Assembly: GCF_021916785.1 (NCBI RefSeq) | Contig: NZ_JAKCFC010000014.1 | Coordinates: 62,001 to 126,000, forward strand | DNA length: 64,000 bases | Direction: 5' to 3' | From: Mycolicibacterium lacusdiani | GTDB taxonomy: Bacteria; Actinomycetota; Actinomycetes; Mycobacteriales; Mycobacteriaceae | In this document: piece after piece, positions 55,301 to 63,435 of the stretch | Layout of the letters: every line of letters begins with the position of its first letter | How positions within the stretch are numbered: position 1 is the first letter of the stretch | Made by a program: the position numbers and the translations under genes | The notes under the pieces: model-generated | Databases searched by the model: none | Told to the model about the DNA's origin: nothing | The model's input: only the letters and a program-made list of their open reading frames with translations

Positions 55301-58300
55301 CCCCGAACGTGGCCGTGACACCGGTGTGGTCGGCGACCTCCTCGGGATCCCAGGACACGGTGACGGTGGTGCTGTCGTCGTGGACCGGCGGAAGTGCTTC
55401 GGGGCCTTCGACGTTGGCCGCGATCGCCAGCACGGCGCGCATTGCCGCGGAGGCGTCCTCGGTGGTGACCACCGGCATGCCGCCGTCGACCGTGGTCGCG
55501 GGCAGCGTGAACCGGATGGTGATCCAGATGTCGGACAGCGGGACGCTCAGCGTGACCTGATCGCCGGTCAGCTCCAGGCGTGAGCCGGTGGACGGGTGTG
55601 TCGCAGTGCTCGAATCCCCGGTCGCTTCGCTCCTGCCCTCCGGAACCCGATTCTCATGGACTTGCCACTCGTTCGGCGAGCCGATCCGGTGCACCGGGTT
55701 GATCGCGGTGCGACCGGCCCACAGCACGTCGGGTGAATCGAGGACGACGGCCAGCGGTCCGGTGACGTCGGCGCGTGCCTGGCGGCGCGACACCACGGCG
55801 ACGGGCTGGGCGCCTGCGGCGAGCACCTCGTCGATCGATGCCTTCTCGAAGCGGTCGAGCAGGTCGCCGACGGGCTCGTCGACGCGGGTGATGCCCTCGA
55901 CGGCCTGGGTGCCGGGGATGATGCACACCTGGTCGGCCGTGTAGCGGGCGTCGTGCGCCTGCCACAGCGAGTCGCTGCGCCACCAGCGGCGGACGTCCTT
56001 GTCGATGACGGGCACGAAGTTGACCGGCTTGCCGAGCGTCTTGCACAGCGTGATGAAGAACGGGACGTCGGCGGGGTGCAGCTTGACCGTCTCGGCGTCG
56101 GGGTACCGCTCGAGCAGTGCGGCCAGCGCGCGCTCCGGGTCCTCCAGCAGCGCCTCCCCGGTCTCGTCGACGGTGTAGATCGACTCGATCGGTCCCGAAT
56201 CCTGCGGGTGCAGACGGGCTTCGGCGCGCTTGAGCATCTCCTCGAAGCGGTCGCGCCAGCTGACGTCGAGCCACGGCGAGCCGTCCTTGCGGGTGTCGGC
56301 GGTGCTCGATCCGTCGCCGATGGCGAGTTCGACGTAGCGCTGCAGCCACTGCAGGTAGGTCATGTCGTCGACGTCGCCGAAGTACGGCTTGGCCGTGACG
56401 GCCATCGCGGCGATGATCTCGTCGCGACGCTCGGCGACCGCGTCGGCGTCCCCGGCGACGTCGTCGAGCAGGCGGCCGCAGCGGGACGCGGCGTTGTCGA
56501 TCTCGTGGATGTCGGCACCGAGCTGGCTGCGCCCGGATGCCATGCCGCCCTGCGCCTTACCAGCGCCGACCCACGTGGGGGTACCGGTGGTGTCGACGAG
56601 CAGCTGCTTGACGGCCGGCGAGGTGGTCGCCTCGAGCGCAGCCATCGCCGCGGTGCCGACGAGGATGCCGTCGACCGGCATCAGCGGGAAGCCGTACTGC
56701 GTGGCCCAACGGCCCGACAGGTACTCGGCGGCCCGTTCCGGGGTGCCGATGCCGCCGCCGACGCAGATCGTGATGTTGGCCGACTTGCGCAGGTCACCGT
56801 AGGTAGAGACCAGGAGGTCGTCGAGGTCTTCCCAGGAGTGGTGGCCACCGGCGCGGCCGCCCTCGATGTGCACGATGACGTCGCGCTCGGGCACCTCGGC
56901 GGCGATCTTGATGACCGACTTGATCTGGTCGACGGTGCCGGGCTTGAAGCAGACGTGCGTGATGCCGATGCCGTTGAGTTCCTCGATGAGGGCGACGGCC
57001 TCGTCCAGTTCGGGGATGCCCGCGGTGACGACGACGCCGTCGATGGGAGCGCCGGACTGACGTGCCTTCTGCACCAGGCGCTTTCCGCCCAGCTGCAGCT
57101 TCCACAGGTACGGGTCGAGGAACAGCGAGTTGAACTGCACGGCGCGGCCCGGCTCGAGGAGCTGGGTCAGTTCCTCGATGCGCGCGTCGAAGATGGGTTC
57201 GGTGACCTGGCCACCGCCGGCCAGCTCGGCCCAGTGGCCGGCGTTGGCGGCCGCCGCGACGATCTTCGCGTCGACGGTGGTGGGCGTCATGCCCGCGAGG
57301 AGGATCGGCGACCGGCCGGTCAGGCGGGTGAACTTCGTCGACAGCTTCACCTTGCCGTCGGGCAGGGTGATCGCCGACGGCGCGTAGCTCGACCACGCGG
57401 GGCCGATCTCCGGGGCGGCACCGACGGTGAACAGGCTGCGCTGTCCGGCGCGGGTGGCCGCAGGAACGATGCCGACGCCCAGTCCGCGGATCACGGGGGC
57501 GGTCAGGCGGGTGAGGGTGTCACTGGGGCCGAGGTCGACGATCCACTTGGCACCGGCGTCGTGGAGCCGCTCGACCTCTGCGACCCAGTCGATCGGCTTG
57601 ACGAAGATCGCCTCGGTCATGGCGTGGGCGAGGTCGGCGTCGATGCCGGTCCTGGCGGCCCAGCCGTCGACCACGGACACACCGTCGGCCAGGCGCGGCG
57701 TGTGGAAGCCCACCTCGACCTGGACGCCGTGGAACACGGGGCTGAACACGGCGCCGCCGCGCAGCTTCGCCTTGCGCTCGGCCTCTTCCTTCTCGGTGAT
57801 CTTGGAGCAGTACAGCTCGAAGCGTGCGAGCTGCTCGGGCGTGCCCGTGATGACCACCGAACGGCGGCCGTTGCGGATCGACAGCACCGGCGGCAGCACG
57901 GTGCGAACGTCGGTGGAGAAGTCCTCGAGCAGTTCGGCGATGCGGTCGGGATCGGCGTTGGTGACCGACACCATCGGCGACTTGTCGCCTCGCCCGACCA
58001 TGCCGCGACGACGCGAGACCAGCGAGCCCGCCGCACCGATCAGCTGCAGCAGGGCGAGCAGCTCGGCGTCGCGTGCGCCGCCGGCCTTGAGCGACTCGAC
58101 GGCGACGATGCCCTGGGAGTGTCCGGCCATCGCCACGGGCGGCGTGCCCTGCAGATCGAGGCCCTGGCGCTCCACGGCGCGCATGGCGGCCATCTGGGCC
58201 AACAGGATGCCGGGTCCGGAGATCGCCGCGGTGGTGAGCTGCTTGGCGGTCGGCAGCGTCTCGTCGGCGGCCAGCGCACGCACCCACTGGATGGGCTCGA

Positions 58301-58571
58301 AGCCGACCGGCCGGACCACGACGAGTTCACGGGCGACGGGCTCGAGGAGGAGCGCGGCCTCGCCGACGACCTCGCTGAGTTCGGACTCGATGCCGGCCGA
58401 GCTGATCAGTTCCTCGAGGTTCTCCAGCCAGTTGCCGCCCTGGCCGCCGAACGCGACTGCATAGGGTTCACCGGCGTTGAGCTGATCGACCAGCGCGTGC
58501 GCAGTGTGGGTGGAGGTCGATCCGACCGCTCCGCGCCCCGTCGAAACCCTGTCGTGTTCGTTGATCGTCAC
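49302..58571 (-). CDS. fas: Type I fatty acid synthase
   Basis: This 3089-residue multienzyme makes C16-C26 acyl-CoA, the primers for mycolic acids. Domains in order: acetyltransferase (AGHSQG, Ser152); enoyl reductase (FMN barrel, about 470-830, GGRAGGHHSWED); dehydratase (about 1250-1340, GDHNPIHTD); malonyl/palmitoyl transferase (GHSVGEY, about 1455); ACP (DGASSRRNQ, about 1825); ketoreductase (TGASKGSIAASV, about 2142); and ketosynthase (Cys in VAACATAAVSVEEG, about 2738). The GTG at 58569-58571 (VTINEHDRVS) has GAGGAGATGG upstream. The longer open frame lacks homology. An insert from the dispersed repeat lies near residues 975-987 (RVPEGRSEATGDSS). Confidence 0.96.
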   Translation of the reverse strand: MTINEHDRVSTGRGAVGSTSTHTAHALVDQLNAGEPYAVAFGGQGGNWLENLEELISSAGIESELSEVVGEAALLLEPVARELVVVRPVGFEPIQWVRALAADETLPTAKQLTTAAISGPGILLAQMAAMRAVERQGLDLQGTPPVAMAGHSQGIVAVESLKAGGARDAELLALLQLIGAAGSLVSRRRGMVGRGDKSPMVSVTNADPDRIAELLEDFSTDVRTVLPPVLSIRNGRRSVVITGTPEQLARFELYCSKITEKEEAERKAKLRGGAVFSPVFHGVQVEVGFHTPRLADGVSVVDGWAARTGIDADLAHAMTEAIFVKPIDWVAEVERLHDAGAKWIVDLGPSDTLTRLTAPVIRGLGVGIVPAATRAGQRSLFTVGAAPEIGPAWSSYAPSAITLPDGKVKLSTKFTRLTGRSPILLAGMTPTTVDAKIVAAAANAGHWAELAGGGQVTEPIFDARIEELTQLLEPGRAVQFNSLFLDPYLWKLQLGGKRLVQKARQSGAPIDGVVVTAGIPELDEAVALIEELNGIGITHVCFKPGTVDQIKSVIKIAAEVPERDVIVHIEGGRAGGHHSWEDLDDLLVSTYGDLRKSANITICVGGGIGTPERAAEYLSGRWATQYGFPLMPVDGILVGTAAMAALEATTSPAVKQLLVDTTGTPTWVGAGKAQGGMASGRSQLGADIHEIDNAASRCGRLLDDVAGDADAVAERRDEIIAAMAVTAKPYFGDVDDMTYLQWLQRYVELAIGDGSSTADTRKDGSPWLDVSWRDRFEEMLKRAEARLHPQDSGPIESIYTVDETGEALLEDPERALAALLERYPDAETVKLHPADVPFFITLCKTLGKPVNFVPVIDKDVRRWWRSDSLWQAHDARYTADQVCIIPGTQAVEGITRVDEPVGDLLDRFEKASIDEVLAAGAQPVAVVSRRQARADVTGPLAVVLDSPDVLWAGRTAINPVHRIGSPNEWQVHENRVPEGRSEATGDSSTATHPSTGSRLELTGDQVTLSVPLSDIWITIRFTLPATTVDGGMPVVTTEDASAAMRAVLAIAANVEGPEALPPVHDDSTTVTVSWDPEEVADHTGVTATFGAPLAPGLTLVPDALVGRCWPAVFSVIGSAVTETGFPVVEGLLSLVHLDHAAHLLAPMPQSKAELTVTATASAAVDTEVGRVVPVSVTIADASGTVLAELEERFAIRGRSGAAELTDPVRAGGAITDNATDTPRRRRRDVTVTAPTDMSAFAVVSGDHNPIHTDRAAALLAGLKTPIVHGMWLSAAAQHVVTATDGRATPPARLVGWTSRFLGMVLPGDEIDFRVDRVGIDRGAEIIEVTAKVDNELVMAATAQLAAPKTVYAFPGQGIQHKGMGMEVRARSKAARKVWDTADRFTRDTLGFSVLHVVRDNPTSLIASGVHYQHPEGVLYLTQFTQVAMATVAAAQVAEMREQGAFVEDAIACGHSVGEYTALACVSGVYELEALLEVVFHRGSKMHDIVPRDEHGRSNYRLAAIRPSQIDLDDDDVTDFVAEIAERTGEYLQIVNFNLRGSQYAIAGTVRGLEVLEEEVEKRREISGGKRSFILVPGIDVPFHSSVLRVGVADFRRSLERVMPRDADPALLIGRYIPNLVPRPFTLDRDFIQEIRDLVPAEPLDEILADYDTWLNERPRELCRKVVIELLAWQFASPVRWIETQDLLFIEEAAGGLGIERFVEIGVKSAPTVAGLATNTLKLPEYSHNTTEVLNSERDAAVLFATDTDPEPEADDAPAAAAPAAEAATVEAVPTAPAPAAAPSGGPRPEDITFDAADATMALIALSAKMRVDQIEALDSIESITDGASSRRNQLLVDLGSELNLGAIDGAGEADLAGLKGQVTKLARTYKPFGPVLSDAINDQLRTVLGPSGKRPAAIAERVTKAWELGAGWAKHVTAEVALGTREGSSVRGGSLGGLHDGALPDAAAFDKVVDAAVGAVAARRGIAVSLPSAGGAGGGVVDSAALTEFAETVTGRDGVLASAARMILNQLGHDAPVSVGESVNDAELVDLVTAELGSDWPRLVAPTFDGRKAVLFDDRWASAREDLARLWLAEEDEIDGDWKRLSERFEGAGHVVATQANWWQGKALAAGRNVHASLYGRAAAGAENPASGRYANEIAVVTGASKGSIAASVVAQLLDGGATVIATTSKLDDDRLGFYKALYRDNARFDATLWVVPANMASYADIDALVDWVGNEQSENLGPQSIHLKDALTPTLLFPFAAPRVAGDMSEAGSRSEMEMKVLLWAVQRLIGGLSHIGAERDIASRLHVVLPGSPNRGMFGGDGAYGEAKSALDAVVTRWKAETSWSQRVSLAHALIGWTKGTGLMGHNDAIVGAVEEAGVTTYSTAEMASMLLALCDIESKVAAARAPLHADLTGGLGDVEIDMAELAAKAREEMLAESKPDADEVDGRTIRALPSPPRGYTAAPPPAWDDLDVDPADLVVIVGGAELGPYGSSRTRFEAEVSGELSAAGVLELAWTTGLVKWEDDPKPGWYDTSSGDLVDEGELVERYHDTVLERVGIRSWVDDGAIDPDHAAPLLVSVFLDKDFTFVVSSEADARAFVQFDPEHTVIAPVADGSDWQVTRKAGTEIRVPRKVKLSRTVGAQIPTGFDPTVYGVTPDMTNSIDRLALWNLVTTVDAFLASGFTPTELMRWVHPSLVASTQGTGMGGMTSMQTMYHGNLLGKNKPNDILQEVLPNVFAGHVVQSYIGSYGSMIHPVAACATAAVSVEEGVDKIKLGKAEFVVAGGYDDLTLEAITGFGDMAATADTESMRAKGISDSKFSRANDRRRLGFVESQGGGTILLARGDLALEMGLPVLAVVGYASSFGDGVHTSIPAPGLGALGAGRGGRQSQLAKSLAKLGVGADDIAVISKHDTSTLANDPNETELHERLAASMGRSTGNPLFIVSQKSLTGHSKGGAAAFQMMGMCQMLRDGVIPPNRSLDCVDDELNHAQHFVWVRETLHLGEKFPLKAGLVTSLGFGHVSGLVALVHPQAFLAALDPQQREDYQRRAGERVLAGQRRLASAIAGGPVLYEKPADRRFHHDEPEKRQEADMLLDASSRLGADGWYAR
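55617..55648 (-). repeat. Dispersed short repeat, copy 3 (inside fas)
   Basis: CCCGGTCGCTTCGCTCCTGC (55617-55636), continuing CCTCCGGAACCC, is nearly identical to the fadE19 copy but is translated in a different frame (VPEGRSEATG). It sits between the ER and DH regions of FAS, in a linker-like stretch. Confidence 0.75.
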
Positions 58572-58638
58572 GTGTTGCCATCTCCTCGTGCGCTGCTCGC
58601 GCGTATTGCTCGTCGTCGGCGTTCGTCTGGGGTGTCGG

Positions 58639-58676
58639 CCCCCGCTACCTTGCGGGGGATGATTCGGCGTCGAATC
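58639..58676 (-). promoter_or_regulatory. Hairpins in the fas upstream region
   Basis: CCCCCGC-TACCTT-GCGGGGG (58639-58658) and GATTCG-GCGT-CGAATC (58661-58676) are perfect inverted repeats 70-105 bp upstream of the fas start. They could be leader hairpins or operator sites. Confidence 0.45.
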
Positions 58677-58817
58677 TCCGACTACATCTGGGCCACTGCC
58701 GCATCGACCGTCTGGCGTTCTGGGACGCGGTACCGGCTCCCTCGGATGGGAGCCTGGCGTGTGTGTGAGCCCTTGTAAGAGTGTCATAAGAGCTGACCGG
58801 TGCTACGGGCCCAGAAT

Positions 58818-58866
58818 GGTTACTGGCGAGTTCTACGCTCGAGTAACCACGTGTTGGATAACACGT
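58818..58866. promoter_or_regulatory. Candidate FasR-type operator cluster upstream of fas
   Basis: GGTTACT (58818-58824) pairs with AGTAACC (58842-58848). Directly beyond it lies the perfect inverted repeat ACGTGTT-GGAT-AACACGT (58849-58866). A second copy of the left part, GGTTACGGTCGAGT, occurs at 58916-58929 and matches GGTTACTGGCGAGT (58818-58831) at 12 of 14 positions. Mycobacterial FasR is known to bind several inverted repeats upstream of fas. These are good candidates, but the exact motif is not verified. Confidence 0.5.
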
Positions 58867-59918
58867 CTTCCGAACGGCCCGCCGACGTTCCGGGACAAAC
58901 GTCCTGCATGCGTGTGGTTACGGTCGAGTAGCTATAACGGCGCAGATCAAGGCAGTATTGTTACCAAATCGTTATCTAAGATTTTCGGACGCCCAGAAGC
59001 GCCACAGCGCCACGGCGAAGCCCGACAACTTCCTCCGATGTGTCTAGTCGACGTCGCAATCCGCGCCGCGATGTTTGCTGAGCGGACTTACTGATCAGTA
59101 AGTTTTTCGGCTTGGTTGCCCGGATCCGACTTCGATGACGCGGTCCGTGTCCCCCGGCACCGCGCTCGTCGATCCGACCGGTGCGCGTCCACGGTTGGGT
59201 GCGCCATCTCCGCGGCGAACCCCCGTCGCGCTGCCGGCGGTGCGCCCCGGGCCGTCCCGAAAAGCCGAGTCGGTCTTCGCCGGGTCGACGCCGACCCCCT
59301 GCACTGGCGGCCGATCACGGACTCCGAGGTCCTGAGCTGGGGCGCCACCCGCCCTTCGTCCTGCCGTCCGGTGGGACGTCGTCGACCGAGGCCCGAACGG
59401 ACGACCCACTGAGCCCGCTCGCGGGAACGTTCGACTCCGAACCCCGTCTACGAGCCCGATCCCGGCGCCCTACCCGCCCAGCCAGCCGGTAACGAACTGC
59501 ACGAGGCGCTGGTCGTCCGACACGATCGTCCGCCCGCTCTCCACAGGTCACGGGCCATCCGCCGGGCGGATCGGCGTGCCGAGCCAGGGCCTCGTCCGGG
59601 GGTCCGGCGCGTACCGGTGTGCGCCGGTCGCACCCGATCCCGCGTCGGCGGCCGTGATCACGCCGCCAGCCTGGTCGAGCCGGATCTCCATGGTGGCGGA
59701 CGCAATCACAGGCGGAACCGCGGACGTCAGCGCTGCGATCGAGGCGCCGCCGGCGAGTGCGGCAGCGGGTGGTTCCGCACGTCACGCCGCGAGGTCGACG
59801 CGACTCCCAGGACACGACCCGAACACCAACTTCCCCGTCAGTGCCACTGGCCACACCGGCGTCGACACCGCCGCCGGCACCAGAGCCCCGGCCGATTCGG
59901 GCCGCACGGCGCTGTCGG
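58867..59918. other. Gene-less stretch with fragmentary coding signals
   Basis: The first 230 bp are relatively AT-rich. From about 59100 to 59918 several overlapping frames on both strands are open for 60-180 codons, but none has a convincing start, family motif or consistent codon use. Short sections read protein-like on the plus strand (DADPLHWRPITDSEV near 59270) and the minus strand (VALTGKLVFGSCPGSRVDL near 59800-59860). This may be decayed genes, but I cannot support any intact one. Confidence 0.4.
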
Positions 59919-60896
59919 TCAGCGAGCCTCGTTCTGGAAGAAGCGGGCAGCGGCGGCGATCGACTCCTCGACCGGTCGAGGCGTCCAACCCAGTTCTCGC
60001 TCGGCTTTGCGGTGATCGAGGGGTGACATCAGTTCGGCCATGCGGATGCCCACCGCAGCGAACTCGAGGTCGCGCTGCAGCACCGAGGCGGCCAGATCGT
60101 TGATTCGGGCGGCCGCGTACAGCAACGGCAGCGGTAGGCCGATGCGCGGTGCACGGCGTCCCACCGCCTCCGCGGCGATGGCATGCACGTCGCGCGAACT
60201 CAGGTAGCGGTCGGAGACGATGTACCGCTCACCGACGCGGCCGTGCTCGGCGGCCAGCAGCATGGCGCGCGCGGCGTCCTCGATGCCGACCACCTCCGCG
60301 GAGAATCCGAGATAGAAGGGGAAGCGTCCGGCGGCCACCTGCGCGATCAGCCCGCCGTGCGGGGTCGGCTGCCAGTCCCCTGGGCCGTACGTCGTGGAGA
60401 TGCACAGGGCGACTGCCGGCAGTCCGGCCTCGCGGGCGTAGCGCAGCACCAAGTTCTCCGCGTCCACCCTGGCCTCGATGTACGGACCGCCGTCGTCCCA
60501 ATCGTGCGGGTCGTCCTCGGTGACCGGCCGCGTGGTGCTGACCGCCAGGGTGCCGGTGGTGCTGGTGTAGACGAACTTGCGCAGATCCGCGGCGACGGCC
60601 GCATCGAGCACGTGCCGCAAACCCTCGACGTTGGTGCGGAACAGCGGCGCCGGGTCGCGCAGCCACATGCGCGCGTCGACGATGCAGTGGTAGACCACGT
60701 CACAACCCGACATCGCGTCCGCCAACGCCGCGTCGTCGAAGACGTCGCCGTACCTGCGTTCGACGTCGAGGTCGTCGATTCCCCTCGTGGAACTGGTCTT
60801 TCGCAGCATGACGCGGACGTCCTCGCCGTTGGCGACCAGTTGACGGGTCACGTGCGAGCCGAGGAACCCGCTCGCGCCGAGGACCAGCTTCTTCAC
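59919..60896 (-). CDS. NAD-dependent epimerase/dehydratase (extended SDR)
   Basis: This 325-residue extended SDR has the cofactor motif LGASGFLGSHV at the N-terminus, then DVVYHCIVDARMW and VYTSTTGTLA (catalytic Ser/Thr area). The active-site YxxxK appears as YIEAR: Tyr is present but Lys is replaced by Arg. Similar proteins include dihydroflavonol reductase-like and 3-beta-HSD-like enzymes. Substrate unknown. A conservative Arg may retain activity. Confidence 0.82.
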   Translation of the reverse strand: MKKLVLGASGFLGSHVTRQLVANGEDVRVMLRKTSSTRGIDDLDVERRYGDVFDDAALADAMSGCDVVYHCIVDARMWLRDPAPLFRTNVEGLRHVLDAAVAADLRKFVYTSTTGTLAVSTTRPVTEDDPHDWDDGGPYIEARVDAENLVLRYAREAGLPAVALCISTTYGPGDWQPTPHGGLIAQVAAGRFPFYLGFSAEVVGIEDAARAMLLAAEHGRVGERYIVSDRYLSSRDVHAIAAEAVGRRAPRIGLPLPLLYAAARINDLAASVLQRDLEFAAVGIRMAELMSPLDHRKAERELGWTPRPVEESIAAAARFFQNEAR

Positions 60897-61114
60897 GTCG
60901 CACAGCTTAGGCTGTGCAACCGCTCAACTTTCGCCGAACGTAGGTTACCGACACGGTCATCACGGGTTTGGCGTGGCGGTAACCGACGTTCGCGGGCAAG
61001 GCGCGGCTGTGCGATCGCCGTGAGCGCGACGACGGAACCCGTCGCATTCGACACGACACGGCACGCGATCCGTGATGACGCTGCAATGTGGCGGAGGAAT
61101 TCATAAGATCAGCC
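60897..61114. other. Divergent intergenic region before the ABC transporter
   Basis: This 218-bp gap lies between an SDR and the transporter operon. No gene is supported. It must contain the transporter promoter. Confidence 0.4.
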
Positions 61115-62221
61115 ATGCCTTCCGGACGGGTCGACGCGGCGCCCGGCACCACGGCCACGACCGCGGCCGCGGCGAACGAACCCCGGATCGAACTCGACGG
61201 CGTGCGCAAGGTGTTCCGCGACCGCGGCAGCGCCCGGGGTGCCGACGTGGTTGCCGTCGAAGGCGCCGATCTGACGGTCTACGACGGTGAACTCTTCGCC
61301 ATCCTCGGCCCGTCTGGCTCGGGCAAGACGACGGTGCTGCGGATGATCGCCGGATTCGAGGAGCCCACGGCCGGCACCATCCGCCTCGGCGGGGAGGACG
61401 TGACGTCGCTGCCCGCCCAGCGCCGCGACGTCAACACGGTGTTCCAGGAGTACGCGCTGTTTCCGCACATGACGGTCGGCCAGAACGTCGAGTACGGGCT
61501 CAAGGTCCGCGGCGTCGCACGGTCCGACCGCCGCAAGCGCACGGCCGATGCGCTCGACATGGTGCGACTCACCGACGTCGCCGCGCGGCGCCCTGCGCAG
61601 CTCTCCGGCGGGCAGCGTCAGCGCGTCGCACTCGCCCGCGCACTGGTCGGCAGGCCACGCGTCCTGCTCCTCGACGAACCGCTCGGAGCGCTTGACCTCA
61701 AGCTGCGCGAGCAGATGCAGGTGGAACTCAAGGCGATTCAGCGCGAGGTCGGCATCACGTTCGTCATCGTCACCCACGACCAGGACGAGGCACTGACGCT
61801 CTGCGACCGCCTGGCCGTGTTCAACGACGGCCGCATCGAGCAGGTGGGTCCGTCGCGCGACGTCTACGAACGGCCGGCGAACCGCTTCGTGGCCGACTTC
61901 GTCGGGACGTCCAACGTCTTCGACGGGGAGGCCGCCCGGGTGATCGTCGGCAGGCCGGGCGTCTTCGCCGTACGGCCGGAGAAGGTGTCCGTCCTCCGCA
62001 CCGGCGACATCAGCGCACCGGGGACCCGCACCGTCGACGCGACGGTGGCCGAGGTCATCTACTCGGGCGCCACCACCCGGGTGACCGCGGTCGCGGCGCC
62101 CGGCGTCACCCTCACCGCGACGATGCTCAACGCCGCGACGACGTTTCCCGACGACCTCGACCATGGCGCCCCCATCACGTTCGCGTGGGACGACGACGCC
62201 GTTCACGATCTGTCCAATTGA
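61115..62221 (+). CDS. potA: ABC transporter ATPase, spermidine/putrescine type
   Basis: This 368-residue ATPase of the PotA/CysA group has Walker A GPSGSGKT, Q-loop VFQEYALFPHM, signature LSGGQRQRVALARAL, Walker B LLLDEPLGALD, switch VTHDQDEAL, and a C-terminal TOBE-type domain (AVRPEKVSVL onward). It powers uptake with the lipoprotein and permease that follow. The ATG at 61115 was chosen. An in-frame GTG at 61088 is possible. Substrate inferred as a polyamine or similar. Confidence 0.87.
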   Translation: MPSGRVDAAPGTTATTAAAANEPRIELDGVRKVFRDRGSARGADVVAVEGADLTVYDGELFAILGPSGSGKTTVLRMIAGFEEPTAGTIRLGGEDVTSLPAQRRDVNTVFQEYALFPHMTVGQNVEYGLKVRGVARSDRRKRTADALDMVRLTDVAARRPAQLSGGQRQRVALARALVGRPRVLLLDEPLGALDLKLREQMQVELKAIQREVGITFVIVTHDQDEALTLCDRLAVFNDGRIEQVGPSRDVYERPANRFVADFVGTSNVFDGEAARVIVGRPGVFAVRPEKVSVLRTGDISAPGTRTVDATVAEVIYSGATTRVTAVAAPGVTLTATMLNAATTFPDDLDHGAPITFAWDDDAVHDLSN

Positions 62222-62241
62222 CCGACCCCTCAGGAGTGCAC

Positions 62242-63435
62242 ATGAGAACCCACTCGATCCGACTCGGTCTGGCGCTGACCGCGTGCGCCGCACTGGTCGC
62301 AAGCTGTTCGGGCTCCGACGGCGGCGGCGCAGGCGGCGGTGAGAAGCCGCCGCAGATGGAGGCGCTCGGCGCGCTCGGCGAAGGTGAGGGCGAACTCAAC
62401 CTCGTCACGTGGGCCGGCTACGCGGAGAACGGGTCGAACGATCCGGAGGTCGACTGGGTCACGCCGTTCGAGCAGCAGTCCGGCTGCAAGGTGAACGTCA
62501 AGATCGGCAACACCTCCGACGAGATGGTCCAGTTGATGAGAAGCGGTCAGTACGACGGGGTTTCGGCGTCGGGTGACGCCACTCTTCGGCTGATCTACGC
62601 CGGTGACGTAGCGCCGGTCAACACGTCGCTGGTCCCGAACTACGAGACCATCTCCCCGTTCCTCAAGGACAAGCCCTGGAACTCGATCGACGACCAGATG
62701 TACGGCATCCCGCACGGCTGGGGTGCCAACCTCCTGATGTACAACGTCGACGTCGTGCGGGACGCGCCCAACTCCTGGGGTGCCGTGTTCACCGACTCGG
62801 GCAAGTACAAGGGCAAGGTGACCGCCTACGACTCCCCCATCTACATCGCCGACGCCGCGCTGTACCTGTCGAAGACCAAGCCGGAGTTGGGCATCGAGGA
62901 CCCGTACTCGCTGAACACCGAGCAACTCGATGCGGCCGTGGAACTGCTTCGCGCGCAACGGGAGAACGTCGGTGAGTATTGGTCGGACTACACCAAGGAG
63001 GTGCAGGCCTTCGAGTCCGGCACGTCGGTGATCGGCACGACGTGGCAGGTGATCGCCAACACGATCGGCGCGGGCAACAAGGTGCAGGTCAACACCGTGC
63101 TGCCCAAGGAGGGCGCGACCGGCTGGTCGGATACCTGGATGGTGTCGTCGAAGGCCGCGCACCCGAACTGCATGTACGAGTGGATGAATTGGATCACCTC
63201 GCCCGAGATCAACGCCCAGGCAGCCGAGTACTTCGGCGAGGCCCCGGGCCAGACCAAGGCCTGTGAGTTCACCACCCAACGCGACTACTGCGACATCTAT
63301 CACGCGACCGACGCCGACTTCGCCGCGCAGATCCACTACTGGACCACCCCGCAGAAGCAGTGCGTCGACGGCAGCGGCGATGACTGCACGGCCTACGACG
63401 AGTGGGTCAGCAGATGGCAGCAGATCAAGGGGTGA
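62242..63435 (+). CDS. potD: Extracellular solute-binding lipoprotein, polyamine type
   Basis: This 397-residue protein has a signal with lipobox (ALTACAALVASC) followed by a Gly/Ser linker. The mature part is a PotD-like periplasmic-binding fold: LNLVTWAGY, YDGVSASGDATLRLIYAG, GIPHGWGANLLMYN and TTWQVIANTI. Several C-terminal Cys (CEFTTQRDYC, CVDGSGDDC) suggest disulfides. The ATG follows CAGGAGTG. The exact substrate is unknown. Confidence 0.86.
   Translation: MRTHSIRLGLALTACAALVASCSGSDGGGAGGGEKPPQMEALGALGEGEGELNLVTWAGYAENGSNDPEVDWVTPFEQQSGCKVNVKIGNTSDEMVQLMRSGQYDGVSASGDATLRLIYAGDVAPVNTSLVPNYETISPFLKDKPWNSIDDQMYGIPHGWGANLLMYNVDVVRDAPNSWGAVFTDSGKYKGKVTAYDSPIYIADAALYLSKTKPELGIEDPYSLNTEQLDAAVELLRAQRENVGEYWSDYTKEVQAFESGTSVIGTTWQVIANTIGAGNKVQVNTVLPKEGATGWSDTWMVSSKAAHPNCMYEWMNWITSPEINAQAAEYFGEAPGQTKACEFTTQRDYCDIYHATDADFAAQIHYWTTPQKQCVDGSGDDCTAYDEWVSRWQQIKG

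Noticed and set aside
58572..58787. 72-codon extension of FAS upstream of the GTG
   Set aside because: It includes the upstream hairpins and shows no similarity to FAS N-termini; a ribosome site precedes the GTG.
59315..59854. 179-codon Arg-rich frame on the minus strand
   Set aside because: It has random composition, no family signal and no ribosome site.
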